Source of the DNA: Natrialba magadii ATCC 43099
GTDB lineage: Archaea > Halobacteriota > Halobacteria > Halobacteriales > Natrialbaceae
Direction: 5' to 3'
DNA: 64,000 bases
Assembly: GCF_000025625.1 (NCBI RefSeq)
Contig: NC_013922.1
Span: 1,426,001-1,490,000, forward strand
The notes under the pieces are model-generated. The model worked only from the letters and a program-made list of their open reading frames with translations. It was not told where the DNA came from and made no database searches. Numbering within the stretch: position 1 is the stretch's first letter; each line of letters starts with the position of its first letter. Both the position numbers and the translations under genes were made by a program. Below, piece by piece: positions 43,484 through 52,094 of this stretch.

Positions 43484-45148
43484 TTACTGGTCTTCGCCGT
43501 AGTGGAGACGTCCGTCGTCGTCCCAGCCGTAGCCACCGTCTGCGAGCTCCTGACGTGCAGCCTCTAAGTCCTCGTTGAACTGCTCGACGTCGGGGTTGTG
43601 CCAGAACTCGTTGTGCTCGGAGATGGTCGAGTGCGTCACCGTTCCCATCCCGTCACGGATGAACTCGACGTACTCCTCCTTCGGAACACCGTAGGAGAGT
43701 GCCCGGCGGACGTGACGGTCGTCGAACGGTTCGCGACGCATGTTGTACTCGATCATCGCGTATCCGATCGCCTCGAACTCGGCGAGGTCGAGATCGTCGT
43801 CCTCTCTGACGCGGTCGACAGCCGTCGGCTGTGGCACCGCACCGACCATATCGAGCTGGCCGGCCTCGAGGTCGTTGACGAGCTGTGCGGTGTCGGAACC
43901 GGGGACACGGATGAGGTTGTCCGCGTTCGGGGCCTCGAAGTGGTCGTCGAACGCCGACAGCTGCAGTTCGGCCTGGCGCTCCCAGTCGACGAACTCGAAC
44001 GGGCCGCTGCCGATCCAATCCTCGTCTTCGTAGTCGACGAGTTCCTCCGGATCGACGTCGCCCCAGACGTGTTCGGGGAAGATGTACACCTGTCCGAGGA
44101 CGTTTGCCACGAACGGCGAGTACTGCTCTTCGAGGTGGAACGTGATCTCGTTCCCCGAGGTGTCGATCTCGTCGATGTCCTCGACGAGCGAGCTGTACGT
44201 CGGCGAGTCGGCGTAGAGTTCGTACGTGAACTCCACGTCGTCGATCGTCACTGACTCGCCGTCGTGGAAGGTGTGGCCGTCCCGAATCTCGACGGTGTAG
44301 GTCATCCCGTCGTCTTCGATGACCGGGTCGTCCGCCGCCAGCCACGGTGTCGGCATTCCGTCCTCACCGATCCGGTAGAGCTGATCGTAGATGAGGCGGA
44401 CGAACTGCCGGTCGGGCGTCGCCAGGTCCTGCATTGGGTTCAGCGAGATAATCTCGGATGGGTAACCAAAGCGGACCGTGTCGTCGTCCGTCGGCGTCAC
44501 CGACGTCAGATTCCAGAACGAGTTCAGCCCTTCACCGAGCGTCGGGTTGATGTCGGTAACGCGGGCGCTCGCGTATGGCTCGTAGCCGCCTTCGTTTGCG
44601 ATGTACGTTCGCGGCTGCGCTTCCGCGATCATCTCCTGTGCCTCGTAGACGGTCTGCTGGCGCTCGTCTTCGTCGACCTGCGCTACCTGCAGCTCCGCCA
44701 GTTCGTCGTACTCGTCGCTCTCCCAGCCCGGCGTGTTTCGACCGCCCTCTCCCGTCGTCGAGGAGTGGTGCATGTCGAAAATGAACGTGTGCGGGTCGAT
44801 CCGCTCCGGCGTGCCACCCCAGCCGAGTAGCGACGCATCGAAGTTCTGTTCGACGACCACCTGATCGACGTGAGCGTTGAAATCGAGTTCTTCGCGGTCG
44901 ACCTCGAAGCCGAGTTCTTCCCAGTTGTCGGCAACGATATCCGAGAGCTCGTTACGGAACGGGTTCGCACCTGCCGTCGGTGCAACGAGATGAATCTCGG
45001 GCACTTCGTCACCGAGATTTTCCGCACCTTCGACATCTGAGCCACCGTTCTGACTGACACATCCTGCGAGACTAGTCGTTAGCCCCGCTGCGCTTGCAAT
45101 CCCAACACCCTTCAGCACGGTACGCCGCGATTTGCTATCGTCTCCCAT
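43484..45148 (-). CDS. Di/oligopeptide ABC transporter substrate-binding lipoprotein
   Basis: A 554-residue family 5 extracellular solute-binding protein. The N-terminus SRRTVLKGVGIASAAGLTTS has twin arginines and ends in a lipobox (LAGC), so it is a Tat-exported lipoprotein. The mature part shows the DppA/OppA pattern with FGYPSEIISLNPMQDLATPD, TYTVEIRDGHTFHDGESVTI and FTYELYADSPTYSSL. Peptides are the likely substrate, but sugars or nickel are also carried by this family. It is the first gene of the five-gene operon. ATG 45148 is chosen from the Tat signal; a palindrome and TATA box lie directly upstream. Confidence 0.9.
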   Translation of the reverse strand: MGDDSKSRRTVLKGVGIASAAGLTTSLAGCVSQNGGSDVEGAENLGDEVPEIHLVAPTAGANPFRNELSDIVADNWEELGFEVDREELDFNAHVDQVVVEQNFDASLLGWGGTPERIDPHTFIFDMHHSSTTGEGGRNTPGWESDEYDELAELQVAQVDEDERQQTVYEAQEMIAEAQPRTYIANEGGYEPYASARVTDINPTLGEGLNSFWNLTSVTPTDDDTVRFGYPSEIISLNPMQDLATPDRQFVRLIYDQLYRIGEDGMPTPWLAADDPVIEDDGMTYTVEIRDGHTFHDGESVTIDDVEFTYELYADSPTYSSLVEDIDEIDTSGNEITFHLEEQYSPFVANVLGQVYIFPEHVWGDVDPEELVDYEDEDWIGSGPFEFVDWERQAELQLSAFDDHFEAPNADNLIRVPGSDTAQLVNDLEAGQLDMVGAVPQPTAVDRVREDDDLDLAEFEAIGYAMIEYNMRREPFDDRHVRRALSYGVPKEEYVEFIRDGMGTVTHSTISEHNEFWHNPDVEQFNEDLEAARQELADGGYGWDDDGRLHYGEDQ

Positions 45149-45158
45149 TCTACAGCCG

Positions 45159-45176
45159 TATCTCTGATCAGAGATA
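45159..45176. promoter_or_regulatory. 18-bp perfect palindrome at the transporter promoter (operator candidate)
   Basis: TATCTCTGATCAGAGATA is a perfect inverted repeat located 11-28 bases upstream of the ATG of the binding-protein gene. It abuts the minus-strand TATA box (CCTTTATATA, about 45175-45184). A dimeric regulator bound here would block or reshape the preinitiation complex. The regulator is not encoded next door. Confidence 0.6.
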
Positions 45177-45355
45177 TATAAAGGTGTGTGATTCCAAAAC
45201 AACAGAACAAGTAGCATACCGATTGTAAACCTTTCACTCATTGATGGATAGTTACACATTCATGGAAGTGTGAATGTGGTAATTAGTAATTCTTACAAAT
45301 TGACGATCCGGCCACACGAGGAACCTTCTTGTATAGGGGGCGGCAGATGTGACCT

Positions 45356-45883
45356 GTGGAGTGTCACGTTTACTACGAGGGTGACGACGACCCCAAGAAG
45401 TGCACCGCGCGTCGACTCGAGAAGTTCGACGAGGCGACACTCTATCGCACAATGCGACAGGTGCCGTACGGCGTCGTGCTCAACCCCCACGCCGAGCAAG
45501 CACTCTCGCCAGCCGACGCCGACGACGGATTGGGAACACTCGTCGCCCTCGACTGTTCCTGGGAGTCAGCAGAGGAAGCGGCGTTCAAGATGAACGGCGT
45601 TCACCGGGCACTCCCCTTTCTCGTTGCCGCGAATCCGGTCAACTACGGCCGGCCGTTCCAGCTCACGACCGTCGAAGCGCTCGCCGCTGCCTGTTGTATT
45701 TTCGACGACTGGGACCGCGCCGAGGAACTGCTCTCACACTTCCGCTGGGGAGAGACGTTCCTGACGCTCAACGAGGAGCCACTGCGCCGGTACAGCAACT
45801 GTGCCGACTCGACCGAGGTCGTCGCGGTACAGGAGGAGTATCTGGCCGACGAGGCGGACGGCGACGGAACAATGTCCGAGTAG
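45356..45883 (+). CDS. tsr3: 16S rRNA aminocarboxypropyltransferase Tsr3
   Basis: A 175-residue protein with GTG start. The core matches the Tsr3/DUF367 family: [20 protein letters not shown], then [20 protein letters not shown] and [25 protein letters not shown]. Tsr3 transfers the 3-amino-3-carboxypropyl group from S-adenosylmethionine to a conserved uridine in the small-subunit rRNA decoding region, a late step of ribosome assembly. The GTG lies 25 bases after a TATA-like CTTGTATAGG, so translation is leaderless. The ribosomal protein L40e gene follows on the same strand 55 bases later, a fitting neighbour. Confidence 0.9.
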   Translation: MECHVYYEGDDDPKKCTARRLEKFDEATLYRTMRQVPYGVVLNPHAEQALSPADADDGLGTLVALDCSWESAEEAAFKMNGVHRALPFLVAANPVNYGRPFQLTTVEALAAACCIFDDWDRAEELLSHFRWGETFLTLNEEPLRRYSNCADSTEVVAVQEEYLADEADGDGTMSE

Positions 45884-45908
45884 CCCGCCAGCGCACAGGA
45901 CCACAGCG

Positions 45909-45916
45909 GTTATATG
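45909..45916 (+). promoter_or_regulatory. Promoter of the L40e gene
   Basis: GTTATATG lies about 27 bases before the ATG at 45939, indicating that L40e has its own leaderless transcript although tsr3 is just upstream. Confidence 0.5.
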
Positions 45917-45938
45917 CACCACGGGCCAACGGGGCGAC

Positions 45939-46088
45939 ATGCCAAGTTTCGACGCCGCCGAAGACCGGATGCTCAACAAGATGATCTGCATGCGCTGTAA
46001 CGCACGCAACTCCGCCGAGGCCAAGCGCTGCCGCAAGTGCGGCTACAAGAACCTCCGCCCGAAGGCCAAAGAGCCACGCGCAGCATAA
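45939..46088 (+). CDS. rpl40e: Large-subunit ribosomal protein L40e
   Basis: A 49-residue basic protein ([20 protein letters not shown], then [19 protein letters not shown]) with a C4 zinc ribbon (CMRC and CRKCG). This is the stand-alone archaeal form of the protein that is fused to ubiquitin in eukaryotes. The length and motif are standard. It is a structural part of the 50S subunit. Confidence 0.95.
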   Translation: MPSFDAAEDRMLNKMICMRCNARNSAEAKRCRKCGYKNLRPKAKEPRAA

Positions 46089-46423
46089 AACGACAGTCGT
46101 CCGGTTTGGCCACGCCAGTTCGTGGCCGGTGGGCGATCCGTTTCTACTTCGCTTTCGACGCCGCTTAGTTGCATTTTTCTGGACCGGCTCGGGAACATGT
46201 TCCACACGACACGCCGTCCCTGAACTGACTGAACCGACTCCAAATTGCCAGCGCGTACATCTCAATCTGGGACTTGTTGGCTACCTTTCCTACGAATCAG
46301 CAGTCCCTACGGTGATTCACCGAGACCTGCGACGAATCAAAGGGACTAATTAGATCGATTATCATTCGCAGCTATGGATAGATCAAATTCCATGAGTGTG
46401 CAGATCGATAACTGGTCCGGACG
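46089..46423. other. Intergenic region, nothing clear
   Basis: About 335 bases between L40e and the TM-helix protein. The last 80 bases are AT-richer and contain ACTAATTAGATCGATTATC (about 46346-46364), which may include the promoter of the next gene. No small gene is supported. Confidence 0.4.
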
Positions 46424-47155
46424 ATGGAGGGCAAACTGATGCACCCGCTGCTTGTCGACGCGCTTCGACTCGAGTTCGAATCGAGTGCCTACAGTGTGAT
46501 CGAACTGCTCCCCTCGTTGCTTGCGGCAGTCCTGTTCGTCGCAGTTGGTATCTACGCGGGTCGGAAGATTCAGCCGGTCGTGAACGACGCTTCACAGCAG
46601 GCCGGTCTCGACGACCACGTCCGGGAAACGCCGTTTGGAACACTGGTTCCAGACGACACAGCAGCAGTCTCGCGGGTAGTTGCCGTCCTCGGAAAGTACT
46701 ACGTCGTCCTACTCGCCGTCTTCGCCGCCGGGTCGCAACTCGAGTTGCAGTTCGTCACAACCTGGAGCGAGTATCTCCTCATCACCGTTCCATCAGTCCT
46801 CATCGGGATCACCATCCTCGTCGTGGGTGTCTTCGTTGCCGACGCCGTCGGCGACATCGTCCACCAGTCAGGGCCGGTCCAGTCGTCCGGATACGCCTCG
46901 CTCATCGCTGGGGCGACGACGGCGCTCGTCTACTTTGTCGCTGCAGTCATCGGTCTCGACATGATGGGGCTCAACGTCGCTATCCTCTACACGTTCGGGC
47001 AGGCATTCGCCTTCGGTGCCGGCCTCGCCGTCGCCCTCGCCATCGGTATCGCGTTCGGGCTGGGTGGAAAGGAGTACGTCGAAGCCAACGCCGACGACTG
47101 GTTCGACGGGTCCGAGAAATCCACTGCCGATCCGGCCCCTGCAGCCGACGACTGA
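46424..47155 (+). CDS. MscS-like conserved TM-helix protein
   Basis: A 243-residue membrane protein with five predicted helices. It has the repeated 'conserved TM helix' pattern seen next to or in place of MscS channels: VIELLPSLLAAVLFVAVGIY, then ITILVVGVFVADAVGDIVHQ and a final FGLGGKEYVEANADDW, the last resembling the GLGG...  amphipathic helix of small-conductance mechanosensitive channels. The cytoplasmic MscS vestibule domain is absent. It could be a channel-like or auxiliary protein for osmotic stress. An in-frame ATG at 46439 is an alternative start. Confidence 0.75.
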   Translation: MEGKLMHPLLVDALRLEFESSAYSVIELLPSLLAAVLFVAVGIYAGRKIQPVVNDASQQAGLDDHVRETPFGTLVPDDTAAVSRVVAVLGKYYVVLLAVFAAGSQLELQFVTTWSEYLLITVPSVLIGITILVVGVFVADAVGDIVHQSGPVQSSGYASLIAGATTALVYFVAAVIGLDMMGLNVAILYTFGQAFAFGAGLAVALAIGIAFGLGGKEYVEANADDWFDGSEKSTADPAPAADD

Positions 47156-47275
47156 ACCGATTTTCAGAACCACAACTCAATTATTTTTACGCGCCGAGTA
47201 CACGAGGATCGAAGCCCGTAATCGACGCTAGTGCTGACAGAAACAAAACCGGCCGACCCGACGAAACCGGTGCAG

Positions 47276-47887
47276 TCAGCCCTCCGGATACTTCGGCTCG
47301 CGCTTCTCGGCCCGCCCGAGTGCGGTCTCGACGACGTCGCGAACGTCGCCGTGGAAGACATCGCCGTGGCCCGCGTACATGTGCTCGACGGTATCCGGGA
47401 ACTGCTCGAGCAGGCGCTCGATACTTTCGATAAGCTGTTCGCGAGACTGGCCAGCCATGTCTGTGCGTCCGAAACTGCCGTAGTCGAACGCGCCGTCGTC
47501 GTGGACGACCACGTCACCCGAGAACAGCGTCGTCTCCGAGACGAACGAGACGTGATCGTCCGCGTGCCCCGGCGTGTAGACCACGTCGAACGTCTCGTCG
47601 CCGATCTGGACCGTATCGCCGTCGTCGATCGAGTGATCCCGCTGTGGATGGTGGTTATAGGCGTACACCGTCGGATCGAACGCCTCGCAGACCGCGTCGA
47701 GTTGACTCACGTGGTCGCCGTGCTGGTGTGTCAGAACGACAGCGTCGACGTCGTCCGTGTGCTCACGAATCGCGTCGACGACGCCGTCCCACGCGCCCGC
47801 GTCGACCAGGGTCGTTTCCTCGCCGACCACGAGAAATGCGTTACAGGTGAACGTCTCCGCGTCTTCGGTGACGTGGTGTACCTCCAT
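47276..47887 (-). CDS. Metallo-beta-lactamase fold hydrolase
   Basis: A 203-residue MBL-fold protein. The metal motif is VVLTHQHGDHVSQ (HxHxDH, about residue 55), with YTPGHADDHVSF and LFSGDVVVHDDGAF providing further ligands, and a late YAGHGDVF His. The size and spacing resemble glyoxalase II-like hydrolases, but glutathione-dependent chemistry is unlikely in haloarchaea. The N-terminal MEVHHVTEDAETFTCNAFLV starts at ATG 47887, chosen because family similarity begins there. The substrate is unknown. Confidence 0.85.
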   Translation of the reverse strand: MEVHHVTEDAETFTCNAFLVVGEETTLVDAGAWDGVVDAIREHTDDVDAVVLTHQHGDHVSQLDAVCEAFDPTVYAYNHHPQRDHSIDDGDTVQIGDETFDVVYTPGHADDHVSFVSETTLFSGDVVVHDDGAFDYGSFGRTDMAGQSREQLIESIERLLEQFPDTVEHMYAGHGDVFHGDVRDVVETALGRAEKREPKYPEG

Positions 47888-48085
47888 AGGGGTGTACTCG
47901 AGTGCCGGGATCAAAATCGTGCCGTCTGATTTCGTCGCCCTGCCAGACGAAAGTCCGGTGACGCGCCGCCCAAAACCGAGAGTCGTGACGTAGGGGCGCT
48001 TTCAGGCCACTTTCACCCAGTTCATAAACGAATATAAACGAGTGACCACGGAATTTTTGAACGCCGGGGTCCAAGGAGATACTGT

Positions 48086-48280
48086 ATGGGATTCGGAAGC
48101 TACGACGAATCCGAGCAGCAGGAAGTGGACGCTGATTTTGACGAGGATGACGCCGTAAAATCAGGGGAGAACAGCCACAATGGAACGATCGAGTTCGAAA
48201 ACGGGGCGTCGAGCGACGAACTTCTCGACCGTCTCAAGGATATCAAGGACGAGGACGAGGACGAGGAGGACGACGGCTAA
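48086..48280 (+). CDS. Small acidic protein (DUF5786-like)
   Basis: A 64-residue, extremely acidic protein (MGFGSYDESEQQEVDADFDE, then IEFENGASSDELLDRLKDIK). The MGFGSYDESEQ start and the ELLDRLKDIK helix are hallmarks of a ubiquitous haloarchaeal family that I believe is DUF5786. Its function is unknown. A TATA-like GGAATTTTTG lies about 30 bases upstream of the ATG, supporting a leaderless transcript. It is divergent from the MBL gene. Confidence 0.75.
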   Translation: MGFGSYDESEQQEVDADFDEDDAVKSGENSHNGTIEFENGASSDELLDRLKDIKDEDEDEEDDG

Positions 48281-48313
48281 CGCCAAACTCGGTTTTAATC
48301 GCAGGCAGCGCCG

Positions 48314-49075
48314 ATGAAGTCCGGGGTGCGGGCGCTGGGCATCGCCGAATCGTACCGCGGCCGTCGTGAGCACGAGCGACGAGGACAGTATCGACGTGGA
48401 CGGAACCAGTGTCAGTGTACTCGAGACGTCGCCAGTGACGACGATGCTGGAAACGGTGACGGCAGTGGGAGCGATGACGGCAGTAGCGGCGCTGACGATA
48501 GCGTGGACGCCGCCCACCGGAACAGGAGCACCCTGGCCGGTGCCGTCGTCCGCGCCGACCGGGTCGTCGATGGCCTCACCTACGGCCAGTGTGCGGTCGG
48601 CGGAACCGACGCGACCGACGCCATCGTCTCGCTCCTGACGGACCTGGAACGGCCGGACGTCCGATACGTGCTGCTCGGTGCCATCGCCCCGGCGTGGTAC
48701 AATATTCTCGACCTGTCGCGGATCCACGAGGCTGCCGAGCGCCCGGTCTTCGCAGTCACCTTCGAAGCGAGTCCCGGACTCGAGAGCGACCTTCGAGAGG
48801 CCTTTTCGGGTGAGGCGCTCCAGCACCGTCTCGCGATCTACCGACGCCTTCCGCCGCGAACCGCGGTAACGGTCAACGACGAAACAGTCTACGCCCGGTG
48901 GTTCGGCTGTGAGCGTGAGGAGGCCGTGTCCGTAATTCGGTCGTTTACGCCGGTCGGTGGGCGACCGGAGCCGATTCGCGTCGCCCGGCTTGCGGCTCGA
49001 GCTGGTGATGCCTATCGACCGGCTTCACAAGACGATCACGACGACGAAGACGTCGAAGACATCTACGACGAGTAA
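48314..49075 (+). CDS. DUF99 family protein (endonuclease V-like fold)
   Basis: A 253-residue protein. The first 14 residues (MKSGVRALGIAESY) and residues about 73-230 (STLAGAVVRADRVVDGLTYG, then VRYVLLGAIAPAWYNILDLS, then FAVTFEASPG) match the archaeal DUF99 family, which is related to endonuclease V and has been linked to uracil-containing DNA cleavage (endoQ-like/dU). Between them lies an unusual linker of about 55 residues, first Arg-rich, then Asp/Gly/Ser-rich. The Arg-rich half reads as an acidic STSDEDSIDVDG sequence in another frame, suggesting a pair of compensating indels. The C-terminus is acidic. Confidence 0.78.
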   Translation: MKSGVRALGIAESYRGRREHERRGQYRRGRNQCQCTRDVASDDDAGNGDGSGSDDGSSGADDSVDAAHRNRSTLAGAVVRADRVVDGLTYGQCAVGGTDATDAIVSLLTDLERPDVRYVLLGAIAPAWYNILDLSRIHEAAERPVFAVTFEASPGLESDLREAFSGEALQHRLAIYRRLPPRTAVTVNDETVYARWFGCEREEAVSVIRSFTPVGGRPEPIRVARLAARAGDAYRPASQDDHDDEDVEDIYDE

Positions 49076-49081
49076 CACTCA

Positions 49082-49573
49082 CTACGACGCTGGCACCGTC
49101 TCCTCGAGGTCGAACGCCAGCACGTCGCCCTCGCTGACGTCGTGTTCGTCCGTCCACCCGTAGACCACCTCGAGGACGTACAGCCCGCGTCCGGGATACT
49201 CGTGGTCAGCACCGTCCTCGTCCGGACCGGGTTCTGGCGCGTGGTGGATTCCAGTGATCGTGCCCTCGTCGTCGGCGTAGATGGTGTCGATGCCGTCGAG
49301 ACCACTCTGGAGACAGACGGTGGGGGTCACCGGAGCGGCGGAAGTGACTTCTGTTCGTTCCCCTGAGAGGTTCTGAATGAATGTGTGACGTTCCGGCCCG
49401 AAACCAAGTAGCGGTAGCCTCGCGGCAGAGTGTGTTAGAACAACACAGAGTGGGCGAGCAGTTACGTGCTCGCCGTCGAATCGTTCGATAGCCAGTGAGT
49501 GACGGATGACCCAGTAATTCGCCTCGTTTTCCGGCCCTGCACCGCTTGCACACCGCTCCGTCACGACAGACAT
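49082..49573 (-). CDS. DUF192-related protein with divergent N-terminal half
   Basis: A 163-residue frame. The C-terminal half (IDTIYADDEGTITGIHHAPE, then GRGLYVLEVVYGWTDEHDVS, then EGDVLAF) matches the end of DUF192 proteins, a family of small beta barrels of unknown function. The N-terminal half does not show the usual ...RGLM/LS... region, so it has diverged or belongs to another subfamily. The start at 49573 overlaps the divergent peptidase start (CATG), which is unlikely for two functional promoters; a downstream start may be used. It is convergent with the DUF99 gene. Confidence 0.6.
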   Translation of the reverse strand: MSVVTERCASGAGPENEANYWVIRHSLAIERFDGEHVTARPLCVVLTHSAARLPLLGFGPERHTFIQNLSGERTEVTSAAPVTPTVCLQSGLDGIDTIYADDEGTITGIHHAPEPGPDEDGADHEYPGRGLYVLEVVYGWTDEHDVSEGDVLAFDLEETVPAS

Positions 49574-51404
49574 GACAGACTATCCAACACGCAACGAACT
49601 GGACGACCAGTACACCTGGGACCTGACCCGCCTCTACGAGACCCCCGCCGACTGGGCACGCGCCGCAGACGAACTCGAGTCCCAGCTCGAAACGCTACAC
49701 GACCACCACCAGCCGACCGACTCACCCGCCGCGCTGGCAACCGCACTCGAGTCCATCGAGTCTGCGCTGGTTACCAAGGGTCGGCTGACCCTCTACGCGC
49801 AGTTGCACCGAAACGAGCATCCGACGGACGAGAGGCGGCGCGACCGCTACAGTCGCGGGCAGCGACTCGCCGCCAGGGTCGACGAGGCCGTTCGCGGACT
49901 ACAGCGGCGGATTCAGCGCGATGCAGCGAGCGTGCGTGCCTTCCGCGAGGAGGGGGACAACGAACTGGACGGCTGGCACGCCTACCTTGACGACCTCCTC
50001 GCGCAAGCGCCCCACACCCGCGACGCCGACACCGAATCGGTCGTCAGCGCGTTCGCACCCGTCATCGAAGCCCAGACGGACACGATCGCCGCGATCAAGA
50101 CTGCCGATTTCGACCCGCCAACCGTCGAGGGATCGGACGGCAATCCGGTCGCCATCGACCACGGAACGTATCGGGAGGCACTCGAGAACCCCGACCGATC
50201 GGTCCGCCGACGAGCACACACGGGGTACATCGACGCGCTGGCCGAGCACGACCACGCGCTCGCGGCGGCGCTCACCGAGAAGGTGCGTGCTCACGCGGCC
50301 CTTGCAGCGGTTCGAAACTACGAGTCAGTCCGCGAACTCGCGCTCGCAGAACCGAGCTATCCCGACACCGGGATGCACACCTCGTTTGCCGAAGCGACCC
50401 ACGACGCGGTTCTCGAGAACGTCCGCGATCACCTCGAGGCGTATCACGGGCTACTCGAGAGCCGCCGCGAACTGCTCGACGTCGAAACGCTGCGTCGGTG
50501 GGACGAGCGGGTACCCGTGGTTTCCGACGGCGCGGACGCACCCGAAATCACGTTCGAAGAACTGTGTGAGCACCTCCTGGCTGCGGTCGAACCGCTCGGT
50601 GCGGACTATCGGAACCGACTCGAGACGCTCCTCACGGAGCGGCGAATCGACGTCTACCCGACAGCGCGAAAGCGGACGGACATTCCAGCGTACTGTCCCT
50701 CGAGCCCGGACGCCGGTCCATTCGTGCTCGCGAACTTCCGCGAAGACGTGCGGACGGCGTTCTACCTCGCGCACGAACTCGGCCACGCGATGCACATCGA
50801 GTGTATGCGGGCGTCTCAGCCGCCGCGGTACGTGAACAGCCCGCGGCCGACCAGCGAGGTGCCGAGTCTGGTCCACGAACTGCTGTTAGCCGACCATCTC
50901 CGCAAGAAGGGTGGCCCGGAACTCGCCCCGTTCGTCCGCGAGCGCCGAGCGCAGTTCCTCGCCGGCAACGTGTACGGCGCTGGCGAGAGCGCGACGTTCC
51001 TCCACAAGGTGTACCGAACCGCCGAGTCGGGGACCGACCTGACGCCGACTGGGCTGTCGGAGTTGTACGCGGACATTGCCGCCGAATTTCGTGCGCCGGT
51101 TGCGCCGCCGGAGGGTGACACGGCTGCAGCGACGCGCGGCGCACCCTGGCGACAGCAGTCGTACATCCGTGATCCGTACCATAACTACCAGTACGTCACC
51201 GGCACCGTCGCGGCCGTCTCGGTTGTCAGGCGGCTTCAGTCGGGTGCGCTTTCCGCCGGAGAGTATCTCGAGTTCCTCCAGAACACGGGGCGGCGCGAGT
51301 CGAGTGTGTCGTTCGACGCGCTCGGCGTCGACGTGACGGCGGCCGAGCCGTACGAGCGCCTGGCGAGTGCACTCGAGTCGATTCGGGCTGCTCGGCTGGG
51401 CTGA
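49572..51404 (+). CDS. M3 family oligoendopeptidase (PepF-type)
   Basis: A 610-residue zinc metallopeptidase of normal PepF length. The catalytic motif is YLAHELGHAMHIECM (HExGH, about residue 400), with the third ligand Glu in SPRPTSEVPSLVHELL. The N-terminal MTDYPTRNELDDQYTWDLTR matches the family start, so ATG 49572 is well supported. It degrades short peptides in the cytoplasm. Its position away from the peptide transporter operon argues against joint regulation, although both may act in peptide use. Confidence 0.92.
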   Translation: MTDYPTRNELDDQYTWDLTRLYETPADWARAADELESQLETLHDHHQPTDSPAALATALESIESALVTKGRLTLYAQLHRNEHPTDERRRDRYSRGQRLAARVDEAVRGLQRRIQRDAASVRAFREEGDNELDGWHAYLDDLLAQAPHTRDADTESVVSAFAPVIEAQTDTIAAIKTADFDPPTVEGSDGNPVAIDHGTYREALENPDRSVRRRAHTGYIDALAEHDHALAAALTEKVRAHAALAAVRNYESVRELALAEPSYPDTGMHTSFAEATHDAVLENVRDHLEAYHGLLESRRELLDVETLRRWDERVPVVSDGADAPEITFEELCEHLLAAVEPLGADYRNRLETLLTERRIDVYPTARKRTDIPAYCPSSPDAGPFVLANFREDVRTAFYLAHELGHAMHIECMRASQPPRYVNSPRPTSEVPSLVHELLLADHLRKKGGPELAPFVRERRAQFLAGNVYGAGESATFLHKVYRTAESGTDLTPTGLSELYADIAAEFRAPVAPPEGDTAAATRGAPWRQQSYIRDPYHNYQYVTGTVAAVSVVRRLQSGALSAGEYLEFLQNTGRRESSVSFDALGVDVTAAEPYERLASALESIRAARLG

Positions 51405-51487
51405 CCCGGGCCGACCCCGTCGCAGAGATGGAACGGCGTGCACCTGCGACCCGAAAGACGTAGTAGGCGGCCGTCTGAGCCACACCT

Positions 51488-52090
51488 ATGGGAGAGATGG
51501 AGGACCTCTGTGTCACCGAGTGTGAGCGCTGTCCCGCACTCGTCGACTCTCGTAGCCAGATCGTCAACGGTACCGGCCCCGAAGACGCCGACATCCTGTT
51601 CGTCGGCGAGGGTCCCGGCGCACAGGAGGATAGCCAGGGCGAGCCGTTCGTCGGCCGCAGCGGCTCCGTCCTCGACGACCAACTCCGAATCGTCGGCCTG
51701 GATCGCGACACCGTCCGCATCACCAACTGCGTGCGCTGTCGCCCACCCGAAAATCGCGATCCGACGACAGACGAACTCGAGAACTGCCGCAGCTACCTCG
51801 AACAGGAGATTGAACTGCTCGACCCCGACGTGATCGTCACACTCGGAAAGGTACCCACCGAGCACTTGCTCGACCGCGACGTCGCCGTAACGAAGGAAGC
51901 CGGCTCCGTGGAGGACGTTCGCGTCAACGGCACACCCCGACGGCTCCTGATCTGTGTCCACCCCGCAGCGACGCTGTACGACCGAAGCCAGGAGGAGACC
52001 TTCGAGTCCGCACTCGAGCGCGCCGCCGAACTGGCGGGCGTCGACGGCAGCGAGAACACGAGCGGGCAGACGCGGCTCGACGGCTTCTAG
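51488..52090 (+). CDS. udg: Family 4 uracil-DNA glycosylase
   Basis: A 200-residue enzyme with the family 4 motifs: GEGPGAQEDSQGEPFVGRSG (residues about 40-59, water-activating region), TNCVRCRPPENRDP (Fe-S and DNA contact) and CVHPAA near residue 160 (product-binding His). Cysteines in CERCPAL, NCVRC and ICVHP coordinate a [4Fe-4S] cluster. It removes uracil arising from cytosine deamination, starting base-excision repair. It stands alone after the M3 peptidase gene with an 83-base gap. Confidence 0.93.
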   Translation: MGEMEDLCVTECERCPALVDSRSQIVNGTGPEDADILFVGEGPGAQEDSQGEPFVGRSGSVLDDQLRIVGLDRDTVRITNCVRCRPPENRDPTTDELENCRSYLEQEIELLDPDVIVTLGKVPTEHLLDRDVAVTKEAGSVEDVRVNGTPRRLLICVHPAATLYDRSQEETFESALERAAELAGVDGSENTSGQTRLDGF

Positions 52091-52094
52091 AGAC

